The translations under genes and the position numbers were made by a program. Shown piece after piece: positions 1 through 7,963 of a stretch of 64,000 nucleotides of DNA; within the stretch, counting starts at the first letter, position 1; each line of letters opens with the position of its first letter. Under the pieces are notes generated by a model. That model did no database searches and had not been told where the DNA came from. It was given only the letters and a program-made list of their open reading frames with translations. Source of the DNA: Longimicrobium sp. (GTDB lineage: Bacteria; Gemmatimonadota; Gemmatimonadetes; Longimicrobiales; Longimicrobiaceae); the NCBI RefSeq assembly GCF_036388275.1, contig NZ_DASVSF010000107.1, forward strand, positions 62,001-126,000. Direction: 5' to 3'.

Positions 1-1
1 C

Positions 2-379
2 GCCGAGCTGCTGGCCCAGGCCGACGTGGTGGCGTCCACGGCCAGGATGGTGGACATTGCCGAGCAGAACGACGAGGTGATCTTCGGCACGGAGCGGGGC
101 ATCATCGACCGGCTGAAGGCGCGCTTCCCGGAAAAGACGCTGGTGCCGCTGTCCGGAGCCGCCATCTGCGGCAACATGAAGGTGAACACGCTGGCCAAGC
201 TGGCGTGGTGCCTGGACCACCAGCAGCACGAACTGGTGCTGGACGAGGACGTTCGCACGCGCGCCGAGCTTTCCCTGCGCCGCATGCTGAATCTGAACGA
301 CGGCTGGGCCGCCCCCACGGCAGAGGAAATGGCCCTGGAAGAAGCCGGCCTGCGCAAGACGGGCTGCGGCTGCGCCTGA
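2..379 (+). CDS. nadA: Quinolinate synthase, C-terminal part (5' end outside the window)
   Basis: NadA condenses iminoaspartate with dihydroxyacetone phosphate to quinolinate in de novo NAD synthesis, using a [4Fe-4S] cluster. Only the last 125 residues are present; the frame is open through the left edge. The segment FGTERGIIDRL and the Cys in AAICGNMKVNTL match the conserved C-terminal part of the family, where the third cluster-ligating cysteine lies. The protein ends in CGCA, a Cys-rich tail. No downstream gene is coupled to it; a dispersed repeat follows. Identity is firm; nothing can be said about the missing N-terminus. Confidence 0.9.
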   Translation, partial: AELLAQADVVASTARMVDIAEQNDEVIFGTERGIIDRLKARFPEKTLVPLSGAAICGNMKVNTLAKLAWCLDHQQHELVLDEDVRTRAELSLRRMLNLNDGWAAPTAEEMALEEAGLRKTGCGCA

Positions 380-816
380 TCGCACCTGTCGGTCGCAACA
401 ACGAGCGGCGGCATCCCAAGGGTGCCGCCGCTTCTGTATCGCGGGCATCATCCCGGGATGCTGTCATCCAGAGGCCCAAGCGCACCGTACCCGCCCGTAA
501 GCCGTCCATCGCGGGCCGAAGGATCCAGCCTGCGCCACTACGATGCTTGGGCGCGGCAGCGAACACCAAAACCCCCCAGCCCAAGCGCTCCCCCGCCCAG
601 AACGACTTTCTAGCATCATCAATCGCGCGAACTCCCTCGGGGCCAAGGACATGCCCGCCGTAGTACGCCTGGTGGCGGATCACGTTGGATTGACAGGAGA
701 TACGCACGTCCATACCGTTCACATGCGAGCGCGGTACATCGTTCACCTGGGCGGACGGGCACCACGGATGATTCCCCGGCTTGAATTGAGGAGACTAGCC
801 TTTGCGAGGCTGAAGG
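380..816. other. Intergenic region without a convincing gene
   Basis: This 437-base gap holds one copy of the CATCCTGAGG/GAAGGATC repeat family (463-528). The rest shows no ORF with sensible residue composition. A GAGG at 806-809 lies 7 bases before the ATG of the following HEPN gene and is a plausible ribosome binding site. Confidence 0.6.
463..528 (+). repeat. Dispersed intergenic repeat, CATCCTGAGG/GAAGGATC family, copy 1
   Basis: It begins GTCATCCAGAGGCC and ends GGGCCGAAGGATCC, with CGCACCGTACCCGCCCGT between. The same ends and middle recur at 63045-63115 and, inverted, at 41048-41115 and 63641-63708. It lies in non-coding DNA after nadA. Function unknown. Confidence 0.7.
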
Positions 817-1161
817 ATGCGCGCGCTCTACGCAGCCGGCCGGTACGACGCAGCGCTGTACCTGTGCGGATACGCGGTGGAGCTGGCGCTCAAGGCGCGC
901 ATCTGCCGCACGCTGCGGTGGGAGGGGTTTCCGCAGACGCGGAAGCAGTTCGAGCACTACGGCAGCTTCAAAATCCACAACCTCCAGGTACTGTTGCGCT
1001 TAAGCGGGATGGAGGAGCGGATTCGAACCCGCCACCATGGCGATTGGGTGCAGGTTTCCGATTGGGATCCCGCCTTTCGGTATGCGGCGGAGGGCACAAC
1101 GCGGCCCGACGTGGCGAAGAGCATCCTGACCTCTGCCCGCCAGATCGTGAGGGCCCTGTGA
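817..1161 (+). CDS. HEPN domain protein
   Basis: 114 residues. GRYDAALYLCGYAVELALKA near the N-terminus is the characteristic second helix of HEPN proteins, and FKIHNLQVLLRLSG is the typical following segment. HEPN proteins are helical and often act as RNases or toxin-system partners. I see no clean RxxxxH catalytic motif, so it may be a non-nucleolytic member. The first HEPN helix seems short: an in-frame stop at 811-813 rules out a start further upstream. The next gene starts inside this stop codon (GTGA, 1158-1161), so the two are probably translationally coupled. Family assignment is good; role is inferred. Confidence 0.75.
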   Translation: MRALYAAGRYDAALYLCGYAVELALKARICRTLRWEGFPQTRKQFEHYGSFKIHNLQVLLRLSGMEERIRTRHHGDWVQVSDWDPAFRYAAEGTTRPDVAKSILTSARQIVRAL

Positions 1162-1634
1162 GAGACTTGATAGAGGAACTGCGGCCGGTCGAACTGGAAC
1201 TCGCAGCTGAGTTCGGAGAGTTTGCGCTGTTCGCGTTGTTCGAAACCGAGGATAGCCTCTTCGACCAGTATGAGTTGTACGTCGCTGCCCCTTGGTTGAA
1301 TACGGACTACGCGCTCCGTGTGCGGATCAGCGAGGTGATCCGGGCGCGGCTGTCGCTAGAAGATTTCTTTCGGGTGCAACGGATCATCGCGCCTGCGGTG
1401 ACGCACCCTGACTTTTCGAAGGAGCTCCGTTACTATCCCACTGCCGGCTGCGTGGTCGAGATTTACAACCGTCAGCTTTTCGAGAAGTGGGTTGCACGCG
1501 GCTGCATCATCACCTGCCGGCCCGACCTTATGCCGGTCGCGGGAAGCGCGGAGAGCGAAGCGGAGGCGCCCCGTCGGGTGCGGCTTCCGAGGTCGGCTGG
1601 CTCCGCTCAACCTTCAGCGCTGCCGCGCAGGTAG
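1158..1634 (+). CDS. Unrecognised protein coupled to the HEPN gene
   Basis: 158 residues from a GTG overlapping the HEPN stop codon. The N-terminal two thirds is acidic and mixed alpha/beta in character (FALFALFETEDSLFDQYELY, then LEDFFRVQRIIAP). The C-terminal 35 residues are Ala/Arg/Ser-rich and look unstructured. HEPN genes are often paired with a minimal nucleotidyltransferase (MNT), but I cannot find the GSxxxG...DxD signature. It is therefore either a very divergent partner or a different family. Coupling to HEPN is the only functional clue. Confidence 0.6.
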   Translation: MRDLIEELRPVELELAAEFGEFALFALFETEDSLFDQYELYVAAPWLNTDYALRVRISEVIRARLSLEDFFRVQRIIAPAVTHPDFSKELRYYPTAGCVVEIYNRQLFEKWVARGCIITCRPDLMPVAGSAESEAEAPRRVRLPRSAGSAQPSALPRR

Positions 1635-1947
1635 GTGCGCGTCGCCGCGATCGAAGCGCCCGGTGCGGTTGCGGAAGGCGCCTCTAGGCTCGCGGCCTCC
1701 CGTGCGCTCAGCGGCGCGGACGTGCCGAGGAACGCCGCGGCGCTAAGTTCCTCGTCGGTGACGTTGCCGGAGTCCGCGTGCGGCGCGCGGGTTGCAACGG
1801 GCCTCGCAATCCGTTACTTCTACGGCGCTTATCCCGCGTCTTCACTGGTTCCGTCTCCACCTCAGCGCCCATGCCCGCACCCCGCATCGAGCGACTCCCC
1901 GTCCGGAGCCGTCGTTCTGCGTGGTTGCGGTCCGCTGGGCGGCGCTC
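1635..1947. other. Intergenic region, nothing recognised
   Basis: 313 GC-rich bases between the HEPN unit and the polysaccharide cluster. The reading frame of the next gene stays open here, but the encoded residues (Arg/His/Pro-rich) look non-coding. No clear promoter or hairpin was identified. Confidence 0.5.
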
Positions 1948-3087
1948 ATGACGCGTCCCCTTCGCCTGCTGACGCTGGGGCACTCGTACGTCGTTGGCAC
2001 CAATCGGCGGCTGGCGCACGCGATCGCGCAGGCCGGGGCGGGGGAGTGGGAAGTGACCGTCGCCGCCCCGAAGGCGTTTCCCGGCGACCTTGGCCCCATT
2101 GCGCTGGAGCCGTTCCCCGGTGAGATGCCGCGCCTGGTGCCGGTGTCCGTCCACGGCGCGGGCCGCGTACACACCATGCGCTACGGGCGGCACCTTCGCG
2201 CGCTTCTGCGCGAGGGGTGGGACGTGGTGCACTGCTGGGAGGAGCCGTTCGTTCTCGCCGGCGCACAGTTGGCGGCATGGACGCCGCCCGAGGCACGGCT
2301 GGTGTACGCCACCTTTCAGAACCTGCCGAAGCGCTACCCGCCCCCGTTCGCCTGGGCGGAGCGGTACGCCCTTCGCCGCGCGGCAGGTTGGGTGGCGTTC
2401 GGCGCCACGGTACACGACGCCCTGCGCGTCCGCCGCGGGTATGAGCATCTCCCGGTCGCGGTGATCTCTCCGGGGGTGGACACGGAGCTGTTTCGTCCCG
2501 AGGCCCAAGCCGGCGCGCGCGTCCGCCACTCCCTTGGGTGGCGGGAGGATGGCCCGCCGGTGATCGGCTTTCTCGGCCGGTTCGTGGCGGAGAAGGGGCT
2601 GCGCACGCTGATCGGCGCGCTGGACGCGGCGCGGGAGCCGTGGCGCGCGCTGATCGTCGGCGGCGGGGCCATGGAAGGGGAACTGCGGGCGTGGGCGGCG
2701 AGGCGGGAGGACGCGGTGCGGATCGTCACGGGCGTGCCGCACCACGACGTCCCTGCGTACCTGAACGCGATGGACGTGCTGTGCGCGCCCAGCCAGACGA
2801 CCGCGCGCTGGATGGAGCAGCTTGGGCGGATGCTGATCGAGGCGATGGCGTGCGGCGTGGCGGTGATCGGCAGTGACAGCGGCGAGATCCCGCACGTCGT
2901 CGGCGATGCGGGGATGATCGTCGCCGAGGCGGACGAAGCGGCGTGGACGCGCGCGATCGATCGCTTGCTGGTGGATGCGGCGTATCGCCACGTGCTTGCG
3001 GACGCGGGCCTTAGACGCGTCGGCGCGCATTTCGCGCTGCCGGTAGTCGCCCGCCGCCACCTGGATTTCTTCCAGTCGCTCCTGTGA
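1948..3087 (+). CDS. Glycosyltransferase, GT4-like (GT-B fold)
   Basis: 379 residues. It probably transfers a sugar from a nucleotide-sugar to a lipid-linked glycan in the cytoplasm. The C-terminal half has the GT4 hallmarks: VIGFLGRFVAEKGLRTLIGA, the glycine-rich GGGAMEGEL, and the donor-site loop EAMACGVAVIGSDSGEIPHV with the conserved E-x7-E spacing. The ATG at 1948 (MTRPLRLLTLGH) is preferred over upstream starts because the preceding in-frame residues look non-coding and the Rossmann strand LRLLTLGHS should sit near the N-terminus. First gene of a cluster in which every gene to 7942 overlaps the next by 4 bases. Acceptor and donor cannot be read from sequence. Confidence 0.87.
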   Translation: MTRPLRLLTLGHSYVVGTNRRLAHAIAQAGAGEWEVTVAAPKAFPGDLGPIALEPFPGEMPRLVPVSVHGAGRVHTMRYGRHLRALLREGWDVVHCWEEPFVLAGAQLAAWTPPEARLVYATFQNLPKRYPPPFAWAERYALRRAAGWVAFGATVHDALRVRRGYEHLPVAVISPGVDTELFRPEAQAGARVRHSLGWREDGPPVIGFLGRFVAEKGLRTLIGALDAAREPWRALIVGGGAMEGELRAWAARREDAVRIVTGVPHHDVPAYLNAMDVLCAPSQTTARWMEQLGRMLIEAMACGVAVIGSDSGEIPHVVGDAGMIVAEADEAAWTRAIDRLLVDAAYRHVLADAGLRRVGAHFALPVVARRHLDFFQSLL

Positions 3088-3899
3088 CGGCGGGCGTGTC
3101 CAGGTTCTTACCAAGTGATCGTCATGGGCCGCCACCTGCCAGACCGATGCTGAGGGGGATCGCCGCTTCCGGCCGGGCGCTGCTGAACCGCGCGGGGATC
3201 GACGTGGTTCGCCATCGTCCCATCCCGTCGCACCTCACGCGCAGGGCCCACCTGTTGTCGCGCTTCGGCGTGACGGTGGTGCTCGACGTGGGAGCCAACG
3301 CCGGGCAGTACGCCCGCGAGCTGCGGGGCATCGGGTATCGTCGCCGCATCGTGTCGTTCGAGCCGCTGTCGTCCGCGTACGCCGCCCTGAGCTCGCTTGC
3401 CGCGGCTGATCCCGCGTGGCAGCCGGTGAACCTGGCGTTGGGCTCCGCTACTGGCGAAGCCGTGCTGAACGTGGCGGGAAATTCCTGGAGCAGTTCTTTA
3501 CGTCCGATGCTGGACGCGCATCTCTCCGCCGCGCCGGAATCGGAATACGTGGGGTCGGAAACGGTCACCGTCGAGCGGCTGGACGCGGTGTTCGGCAAAT
3601 ACGTCCAGCCGGACGACCGCGTCTGGCTGAAGATCGACACGCAGGGCCACGAGGCCGACGTGCTGGATGGCGCAGGCGTGGTTCTCGACCGCGTGGACAC
3701 GATCCAGCTGGAGATGTCGATGGTGGGGATGTACGAGGGCGAGCTCTCGTTCCTGGAGATGTACCGGCGGCTGGAGTCGCTGGGCTACGCATGCGTGCAC
3801 CTTGAGCCGGCGCTGGTGGATCCCCACAGCGAACGTCTGCTGCAGCTGGACGGCTACTTTCACCGGGTGGCGCCGGCGGCCGGAGGCGCGCCGCGGTGA
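3084..3899 (+). CDS. FkbM family methyltransferase
   Basis: 271 residues from a GTG inside the previous stop codon; an ATG at 3147 is an alternative and would remove a Pro-rich stretch of 21 residues. VVLDVGANAGQYARELR is the SAM-binding motif I, VSFEPL the motif II acidic position, and WLKIDTQGHEADVL is diagnostic of FkbM methyltransferases. These O-methylate sugars or glycan precursors. Placement between glycosyltransferases supports methylation of the cluster's polysaccharide. Confidence 0.85.
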   Translation: MTAGVSRFLPSDRHGPPPARPMLRGIAASGRALLNRAGIDVVRHRPIPSHLTRRAHLLSRFGVTVVLDVGANAGQYARELRGIGYRRRIVSFEPLSSAYAALSSLAAADPAWQPVNLALGSATGEAVLNVAGNSWSSSLRPMLDAHLSAAPESEYVGSETVTVERLDAVFGKYVQPDDRVWLKIDTQGHEADVLDGAGVVLDRVDTIQLEMSMVGMYEGELSFLEMYRRLESLGYACVHLEPALVDPHSERLLQLDGYFHRVAPAAGGAPR

Positions 3900-4672
3900 A
3901 TGGCGACAACGCGGAGCTGATCGCCTCGGGCGAGTACGCGCGGAAGCAGCTATCCGGGGGCGCGGGGCTCATCGGGTGGAGCCACGAGCGGCGGTTCCGG
4001 ACGGCGCGGCGGATGGTGCAGCCGTACGCCGGCGCGGGGCTGCTGGACTACGGCTGCGGCGACGGGACGTTCCTGGCGATGGTGCACGACCTGTTTCCCG
4101 ACGCGGTGGGTGCGGAGATCGACCAGGCGCTCGTGGACGGCGCGCGCGAGCGGTTCCGCGCCCTCACCGGCCTGGCGTTCGTCCACGCGGGAGACGAGCT
4201 CGACGACCTGCCTGCGGCCGGGTTTGGCGTGCTCACCTGCATGGAGGTGCTGGAGCACTGCACGTCCGAGACGGTGGAGCGGGTGCTGGGGCAGCTGAAG
4301 CGGCTGGCGGCGCCCGGCGCGGCGGTGATCATCAGCGTTCCGGTAGAGACGGGGCCGGCGCTGCTGGTGAAGCAGGCGGCGCGCGCGGTCGCGGGGCTGC
4401 GCGGCATCAGCGGCTACCAGGAACGCGAGCGGTACGCGCCCGGCGAGCTGGTGCGCATGATCGCCGGCGCGGCGGTCGATCGGCCCGTGTACGAATCGCG
4501 CTTTGCCGACGGCACTCCCAACCGCTACCACGGACACAAGGGCTTCAACTGGCGCGCGCTCGCGGCCCGCGTCGAGCGGGACTTCGTCATGGAGCGGACG
4601 CGGTTTTCGCCCGTTCCCGCGCTGGGCCCACTGCTGAACTCCCAGGCCTGGCTCCTGTGCCGCCCCAGGTGA
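3896..4672 (+). CDS. Class I SAM-dependent methyltransferase
   Basis: 258 residues from a GTG overlapping the previous stop. LLDYGCGDGTFLAMVHDLF is motif I, followed by an acidic residue in VGAEIDQ (motif II) and VLTCMEVLEHC, typical of the Methyltransf_11/UbiE-like fold. The substrate is unknown; the second methyltransferase of the cluster probably acts on a sugar or glycan end. The four-base overlaps on both sides indicate co-translation. Confidence 0.85.
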   Translation: MNGDNAELIASGEYARKQLSGGAGLIGWSHERRFRTARRMVQPYAGAGLLDYGCGDGTFLAMVHDLFPDAVGAEIDQALVDGARERFRALTGLAFVHAGDELDDLPAAGFGVLTCMEVLEHCTSETVERVLGQLKRLAAPGAAVIISVPVETGPALLVKQAARAVAGLRGISGYQERERYAPGELVRMIAGAAVDRPVYESRFADGTPNRYHGHKGFNWRALAARVERDFVMERTRFSPVPALGPLLNSQAWLLCRPR

Positions 4673-5814
4673 GCGCCCGCGTCGGAATCGTCTACGATTA
4701 CGCCGCCGAGAACTGGCCCAGCATGGACCTGGTCGGGGACCTGCTGGTCCACGCGCTGCTCGGCCACGCGCCGCAGTTCGCGCCGGAGCGCATTCAGCCA
4801 CGCATGCCGCGCCTCCTCGGAGGGTGGGCGGGGGGAGCGGGGCACAACGCCGACCGCCTGATCGGGCGGCACGTGGCCTACCCGCGGTGGTTGCGCCGGC
4901 ATGGCGGGGGGAGGGACCTGTACCACGTGGTGGACCACAGCTACGCCCAGCTCGTCCACTCGCTCCCCGCCAGCCGTACCATCGTCACCTGCCACGACCT
5001 GGATGCCTTCCGCTCGCTCCTGCAGCCGGAGCGCGACCCGCGGCCGCTGTGGTTCCGGGCGATGATGAAGCGCGTCCTGCTCGGCCTGCAACGGGCGGCC
5101 CACGTGGTCTGCGACAGCGACACGGTCCGCGATGAGCTGCTCCGCCACCGGCTCGTTCCCGAGAGCCGCGTGACCACCATCGCGCTGGCGGCGCATCCCG
5201 ATTTTCACCCCGGGCCCGATGCCGATGCGGATGCGTATGCGGAAACGCTGCTTGGCCCGCCGGACGCAGTCGACATCCTGAACGTCGGCAGCACGGCGCC
5301 GCGCAAGCGCATTGGACTGCTGCTGCGCGCCGCCGCTCCCGTGCTGGCGGAGCATCCCCGGGCGCGCATCGTTCGCGTGGGCGGACCGCTGGAGCCGGAG
5401 CCGCGCAGGCTGGCTGAGGCACTGGGGATCGCGGCCCGCATCGTAGAGGTGCCGTGGGTCGATCGCCCGCGGCTGGCCGCCATCTACCGGCGCGCCGCAC
5501 TGGTCGTCAGCACGTCGGAGCGTGAAGGCTTTGGGCTGCCCCTGGTGGAGGCGATGGCCTGCGGCGCTCCCGTGCTCGCCAGCGCCCTCGGCGTCTTCCG
5601 CGAAGTGGGTGGTTCGGCGGTGGAATACGTGGACGGCGACGATGCCGCCGCCTGGTCCGCCGCCCTGGACGCCGCGCTCACCCGGCTGGCCGATCCTTCC
5701 GCACGGATCGCCGCCCGCGCCGCGTCCCTCCTCCGCGCCCAGCTGTACCGCGTCGACCGGTTCGCCCCGGCGATCACGGCCGTCTACGACCGCGTGCTCG
5801 CGGAGGCGGCGTGA
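4669..5814 (+). CDS. Glycosyltransferase, GT4-like
   Basis: 381 residues from the GTG at 4669 overlapping the previous TGA. The reading frame is open far upstream, but that part is a shadow of the methyltransferase genes. ILNVGSTAPRKRIGLLLRA, IVRVGGPLEP and EREGFGLPLVEAMACGAPVL are the GT4 donor-binding elements with the E-x7-E pair. The N-terminal half (VGIVYDYAAENWPSMDLV) is the acceptor domain. Likely adds one residue of the cluster's glycan. Confidence 0.87.
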   Translation: MSARVGIVYDYAAENWPSMDLVGDLLVHALLGHAPQFAPERIQPRMPRLLGGWAGGAGHNADRLIGRHVAYPRWLRRHGGGRDLYHVVDHSYAQLVHSLPASRTIVTCHDLDAFRSLLQPERDPRPLWFRAMMKRVLLGLQRAAHVVCDSDTVRDELLRHRLVPESRVTTIALAAHPDFHPGPDADADAYAETLLGPPDAVDILNVGSTAPRKRIGLLLRAAAPVLAEHPRARIVRVGGPLEPEPRRLAEALGIAARIVEVPWVDRPRLAAIYRRAALVVSTSEREGFGLPLVEAMACGAPVLASALGVFREVGGSAVEYVDGDDAAAWSAALDAALTRLADPSARIAARAASLLRAQLYRVDRFAPAITAVYDRVLAEAA

Positions 5815-6953
5815 GCGCGCGGCTGAAGGTGGTGCACGTCGGCAAGTTCTATCCGCCCTACCCCGGGGGGATGGAAAGCCACCTCGCCACGCTCTGTGGC
5901 GAGCTGGCCAACGACGTGGACATGCGCGTGATCGTCGCCAACGACGGCCCCGGGACGGTGTCCGAGACGGTGGACGGCGTTCCCGTGCTGCGGATCGGCA
6001 CGGCGCTTTGGATCTCGTCCGCGACCGTGAATCCGGGGATGGCCACCGCCATCCGCCAGTCGGGGGCGGACGTGGTGCACCTGCATCATCCCAACCCCAC
6101 GGGCGTGCTTTCGTACCTCGCCAGCGGCAGCCGCGCGCCCCTGGTGGTCACCTATCACAGCGACATCGTCCGCCAGCGCGTGCTGCGGACGCTCTTCTCG
6201 CCCGTGCAGCACCGCTTCCTGCGCCGCGCGCACGCCATCATCGCCAGCTCTCCCGACTATGCGGCCAGCTCGCCCGTGCTGCGGCGCCACGCGGACCGCG
6301 TGCGGGTGATCCCCTTCGGCATCCGCCCGGACGACGCGGGCACGCCCGACCCGGCGACTGTCGCGGCGCTCCGGGAAAAATATGGCGCAAGGGTGGTGCT
6401 GGCAGTAGGTAGGCTGGTATACTACAAGGGTTTCGACTACCTTGTAAGGTCAATGGACAGGGTCGACGGGCACCTGGTGATCGTCGGCGACGGGCCCATG
6501 CATGGCGAGCTGGAGCGGCTGGCGGCCGAGCACGGCATCGCTGGCCGCGTGACGCTGGCGGGGCGTGTCGACAGCGTGGCATCGCACTACGCCGCCGCCG
6601 ACGTGTTCGCCCTTCCCGCCACGGCGCGGAGCGAGGCGTTCGGCCTGGTGCAGCTGGAGGCGATGGCCGCCGGGCTGCCGGTGGTCAACACGCGAATCCC
6701 CAGCGGTGTGCCGTTCGTGTCGCGCGACGGCCAGACGGGGCTCTCCGTCCCGCCGCGCGACCCCGCCGCGCTGGCCGCCGCACTCACGCGCCTGCTGGAC
6801 GACGCCGCGCTGCGCACGCGCCTGGGCCGGGCGGCGCGCGAGCGGGTGAGCACCGAGTTCAGCGCGGAGCGCATGGCCCGCGACACGCTGGCCCTGTACC
6901 ACGAAGCCGCGGGCCGTTCCGGGCCCGCCATCCCCACGTCCAAGCCCGAATGA
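5811..6953 (+). CDS. Glycosyltransferase, GT4-like
   Basis: 380 residues, GTG start within the previous stop. KVVHVGKFYPPYPGGMESHL is the classic glycine-rich N-terminus of GT4 enzymes; VLAVGRLVYYKGFDYLVRSM, VIVGDGPMHGEL and SEAFGLVQLEAMAAGLPVV are the C-terminal donor-site motifs. Third glycosyltransferase of the cluster and the one closest to characterised mannosyl/galactosyl GT4 enzymes, though donor specificity is not readable. Confidence 0.88.
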   Translation: MSARLKVVHVGKFYPPYPGGMESHLATLCGELANDVDMRVIVANDGPGTVSETVDGVPVLRIGTALWISSATVNPGMATAIRQSGADVVHLHHPNPTGVLSYLASGSRAPLVVTYHSDIVRQRVLRTLFSPVQHRFLRRAHAIIASSPDYAASSPVLRRHADRVRVIPFGIRPDDAGTPDPATVAALREKYGARVVLAVGRLVYYKGFDYLVRSMDRVDGHLVIVGDGPMHGELERLAAEHGIAGRVTLAGRVDSVASHYAAADVFALPATARSEAFGLVQLEAMAAGLPVVNTRIPSGVPFVSRDGQTGLSVPPRDPAALAAALTRLLDDAALRTRLGRAARERVSTEFSAERMARDTLALYHEAAGRSGPAIPTSKPE

Positions 6954-7942
6954 CCTCCAGCGAAGCCGCCCCGCCGTCGCCCCTGCCTGAGCTCGAGGCC
7001 TCGTCCGACTTCTGGCGCGGACGGCGCGTCCTGGTCACCGGCGGATCGGGGTTCCTGGGCTCGCACGTCGTCGAGCGCCTGCGCGCCTGCGGGGCCGAGC
7101 CCTTCGTTCCCCGCCGCGCGCAGTTCGACCTGACGCGCCAGGCCGACGTGGAGCGGGTGTACGAGGCCGCCCGTCCGCAGCTCGTCATGCACCTGGCCGC
7201 GGAGGTGGGCGGCATCGGCGCCAACCGCGCCGCTCCGGGGCGCTTCTTCTACGCCAACGCCATGATGGGCGTGGCCATGATCGAGCAGGCGCGCGTGGCC
7301 GGGGTCGAGAAGTTCGTGCAGATCGGCACCGTGTGCGCGTACCCGAAGATCACCCCGGTTCCCTTCCGCGAAGAAGACCTCTGGGCGGGGTACCCCGAAG
7401 AAACCAACGCGCCCTACGGCATCGCCAAGAAGGCGCTGCTGGTGCAGCTGGCGGCGTACCGCGAGCAGTACGGGCTGAACGGCATCTACCTGCTGCCCAC
7501 CAACCTGTACGGCCCGCGCGACAACTTCGACCCGGCCACCTCGCACGTGATCCCCGCGCTCATCCGCCGCATGGCCGAGGCGCGGCGGGATGGGGCCGAG
7601 GAGCTCCCGGTGTGGGGCACGGGCGAGGCGTCGCGCGAGTTCCTGTACGTGGACGACGCGGCGCGCGCCATCCTGCTGGCCGCCGAGCACTACGATGGTG
7701 TGGAACCCGTCAACGTCGGGATTGGTAATGAGATACGCATTCGCGAGCTGGCTGGGCTGATCGCCGGGCTGGTGGGCTTCGAGGGGCGCCTGGCCTTCGA
7801 TCCCACGCAGCCCGACGGGCAGCCCCGGCGCTCCCTGGACACCAGCCGGGCCCTGCGCCTGTTCGGCTTCCGCGCGCGCATTCCCATGCACGAGGGGCTG
7901 CGCCGCACCGTAGAGTGGTACCTGAGCCAGGGTTCCTCGTAA
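6950..7942 (+). CDS. GDP-L-fucose synthase-like NAD(P)-dependent reductase/epimerase
   Basis: 330 residues, ATG overlapping the preceding stop. Extended SDR: GGSGFLGSHVVERL binds the dinucleotide, GGIGANRAAPGRFF and CAYPK are fucose-synthase signatures, and YGIAKKA supplies the YxxxK catalytic pair. The usual Ser of the SSC(I/V)YPK motif is Thr here (GTVCAYPK), a conservative change. The family converts GDP-4-keto-6-deoxymannose to GDP-L-fucose. No GDP-mannose dehydratase (gmd) is in the window, so the exact product remains inferred. It would supply the donor for the neighbouring glycosyltransferases. Confidence 0.83.
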   Translation: MTSSEAAPPSPLPELEASSDFWRGRRVLVTGGSGFLGSHVVERLRACGAEPFVPRRAQFDLTRQADVERVYEAARPQLVMHLAAEVGGIGANRAAPGRFFYANAMMGVAMIEQARVAGVEKFVQIGTVCAYPKITPVPFREEDLWAGYPEETNAPYGIAKKALLVQLAAYREQYGLNGIYLLPTNLYGPRDNFDPATSHVIPALIRRMAEARRDGAEELPVWGTGEASREFLYVDDAARAILLAAEHYDGVEPVNVGIGNEIRIRELAGLIAGLVGFEGRLAFDPTQPDGQPRRSLDTSRALRLFGFRARIPMHEGLRRTVEWYLSQGSS

Positions 7943-7963
7943 CTCCCCTTCAGCCGGTCTCCC

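Noticed and set aside
1708..3135. 475-codon open frame on the minus strand opposite the first glycosyltransferase
   Set aside because: Antisense frame of a gene with clear GT4 motifs.
3667..4668. Upstream extension of the glycosyltransferase frame at 4669
   Set aside because: Overlaps two methyltransferase genes entirely and encodes Arg/Ala/Trp-rich residues without motifs.
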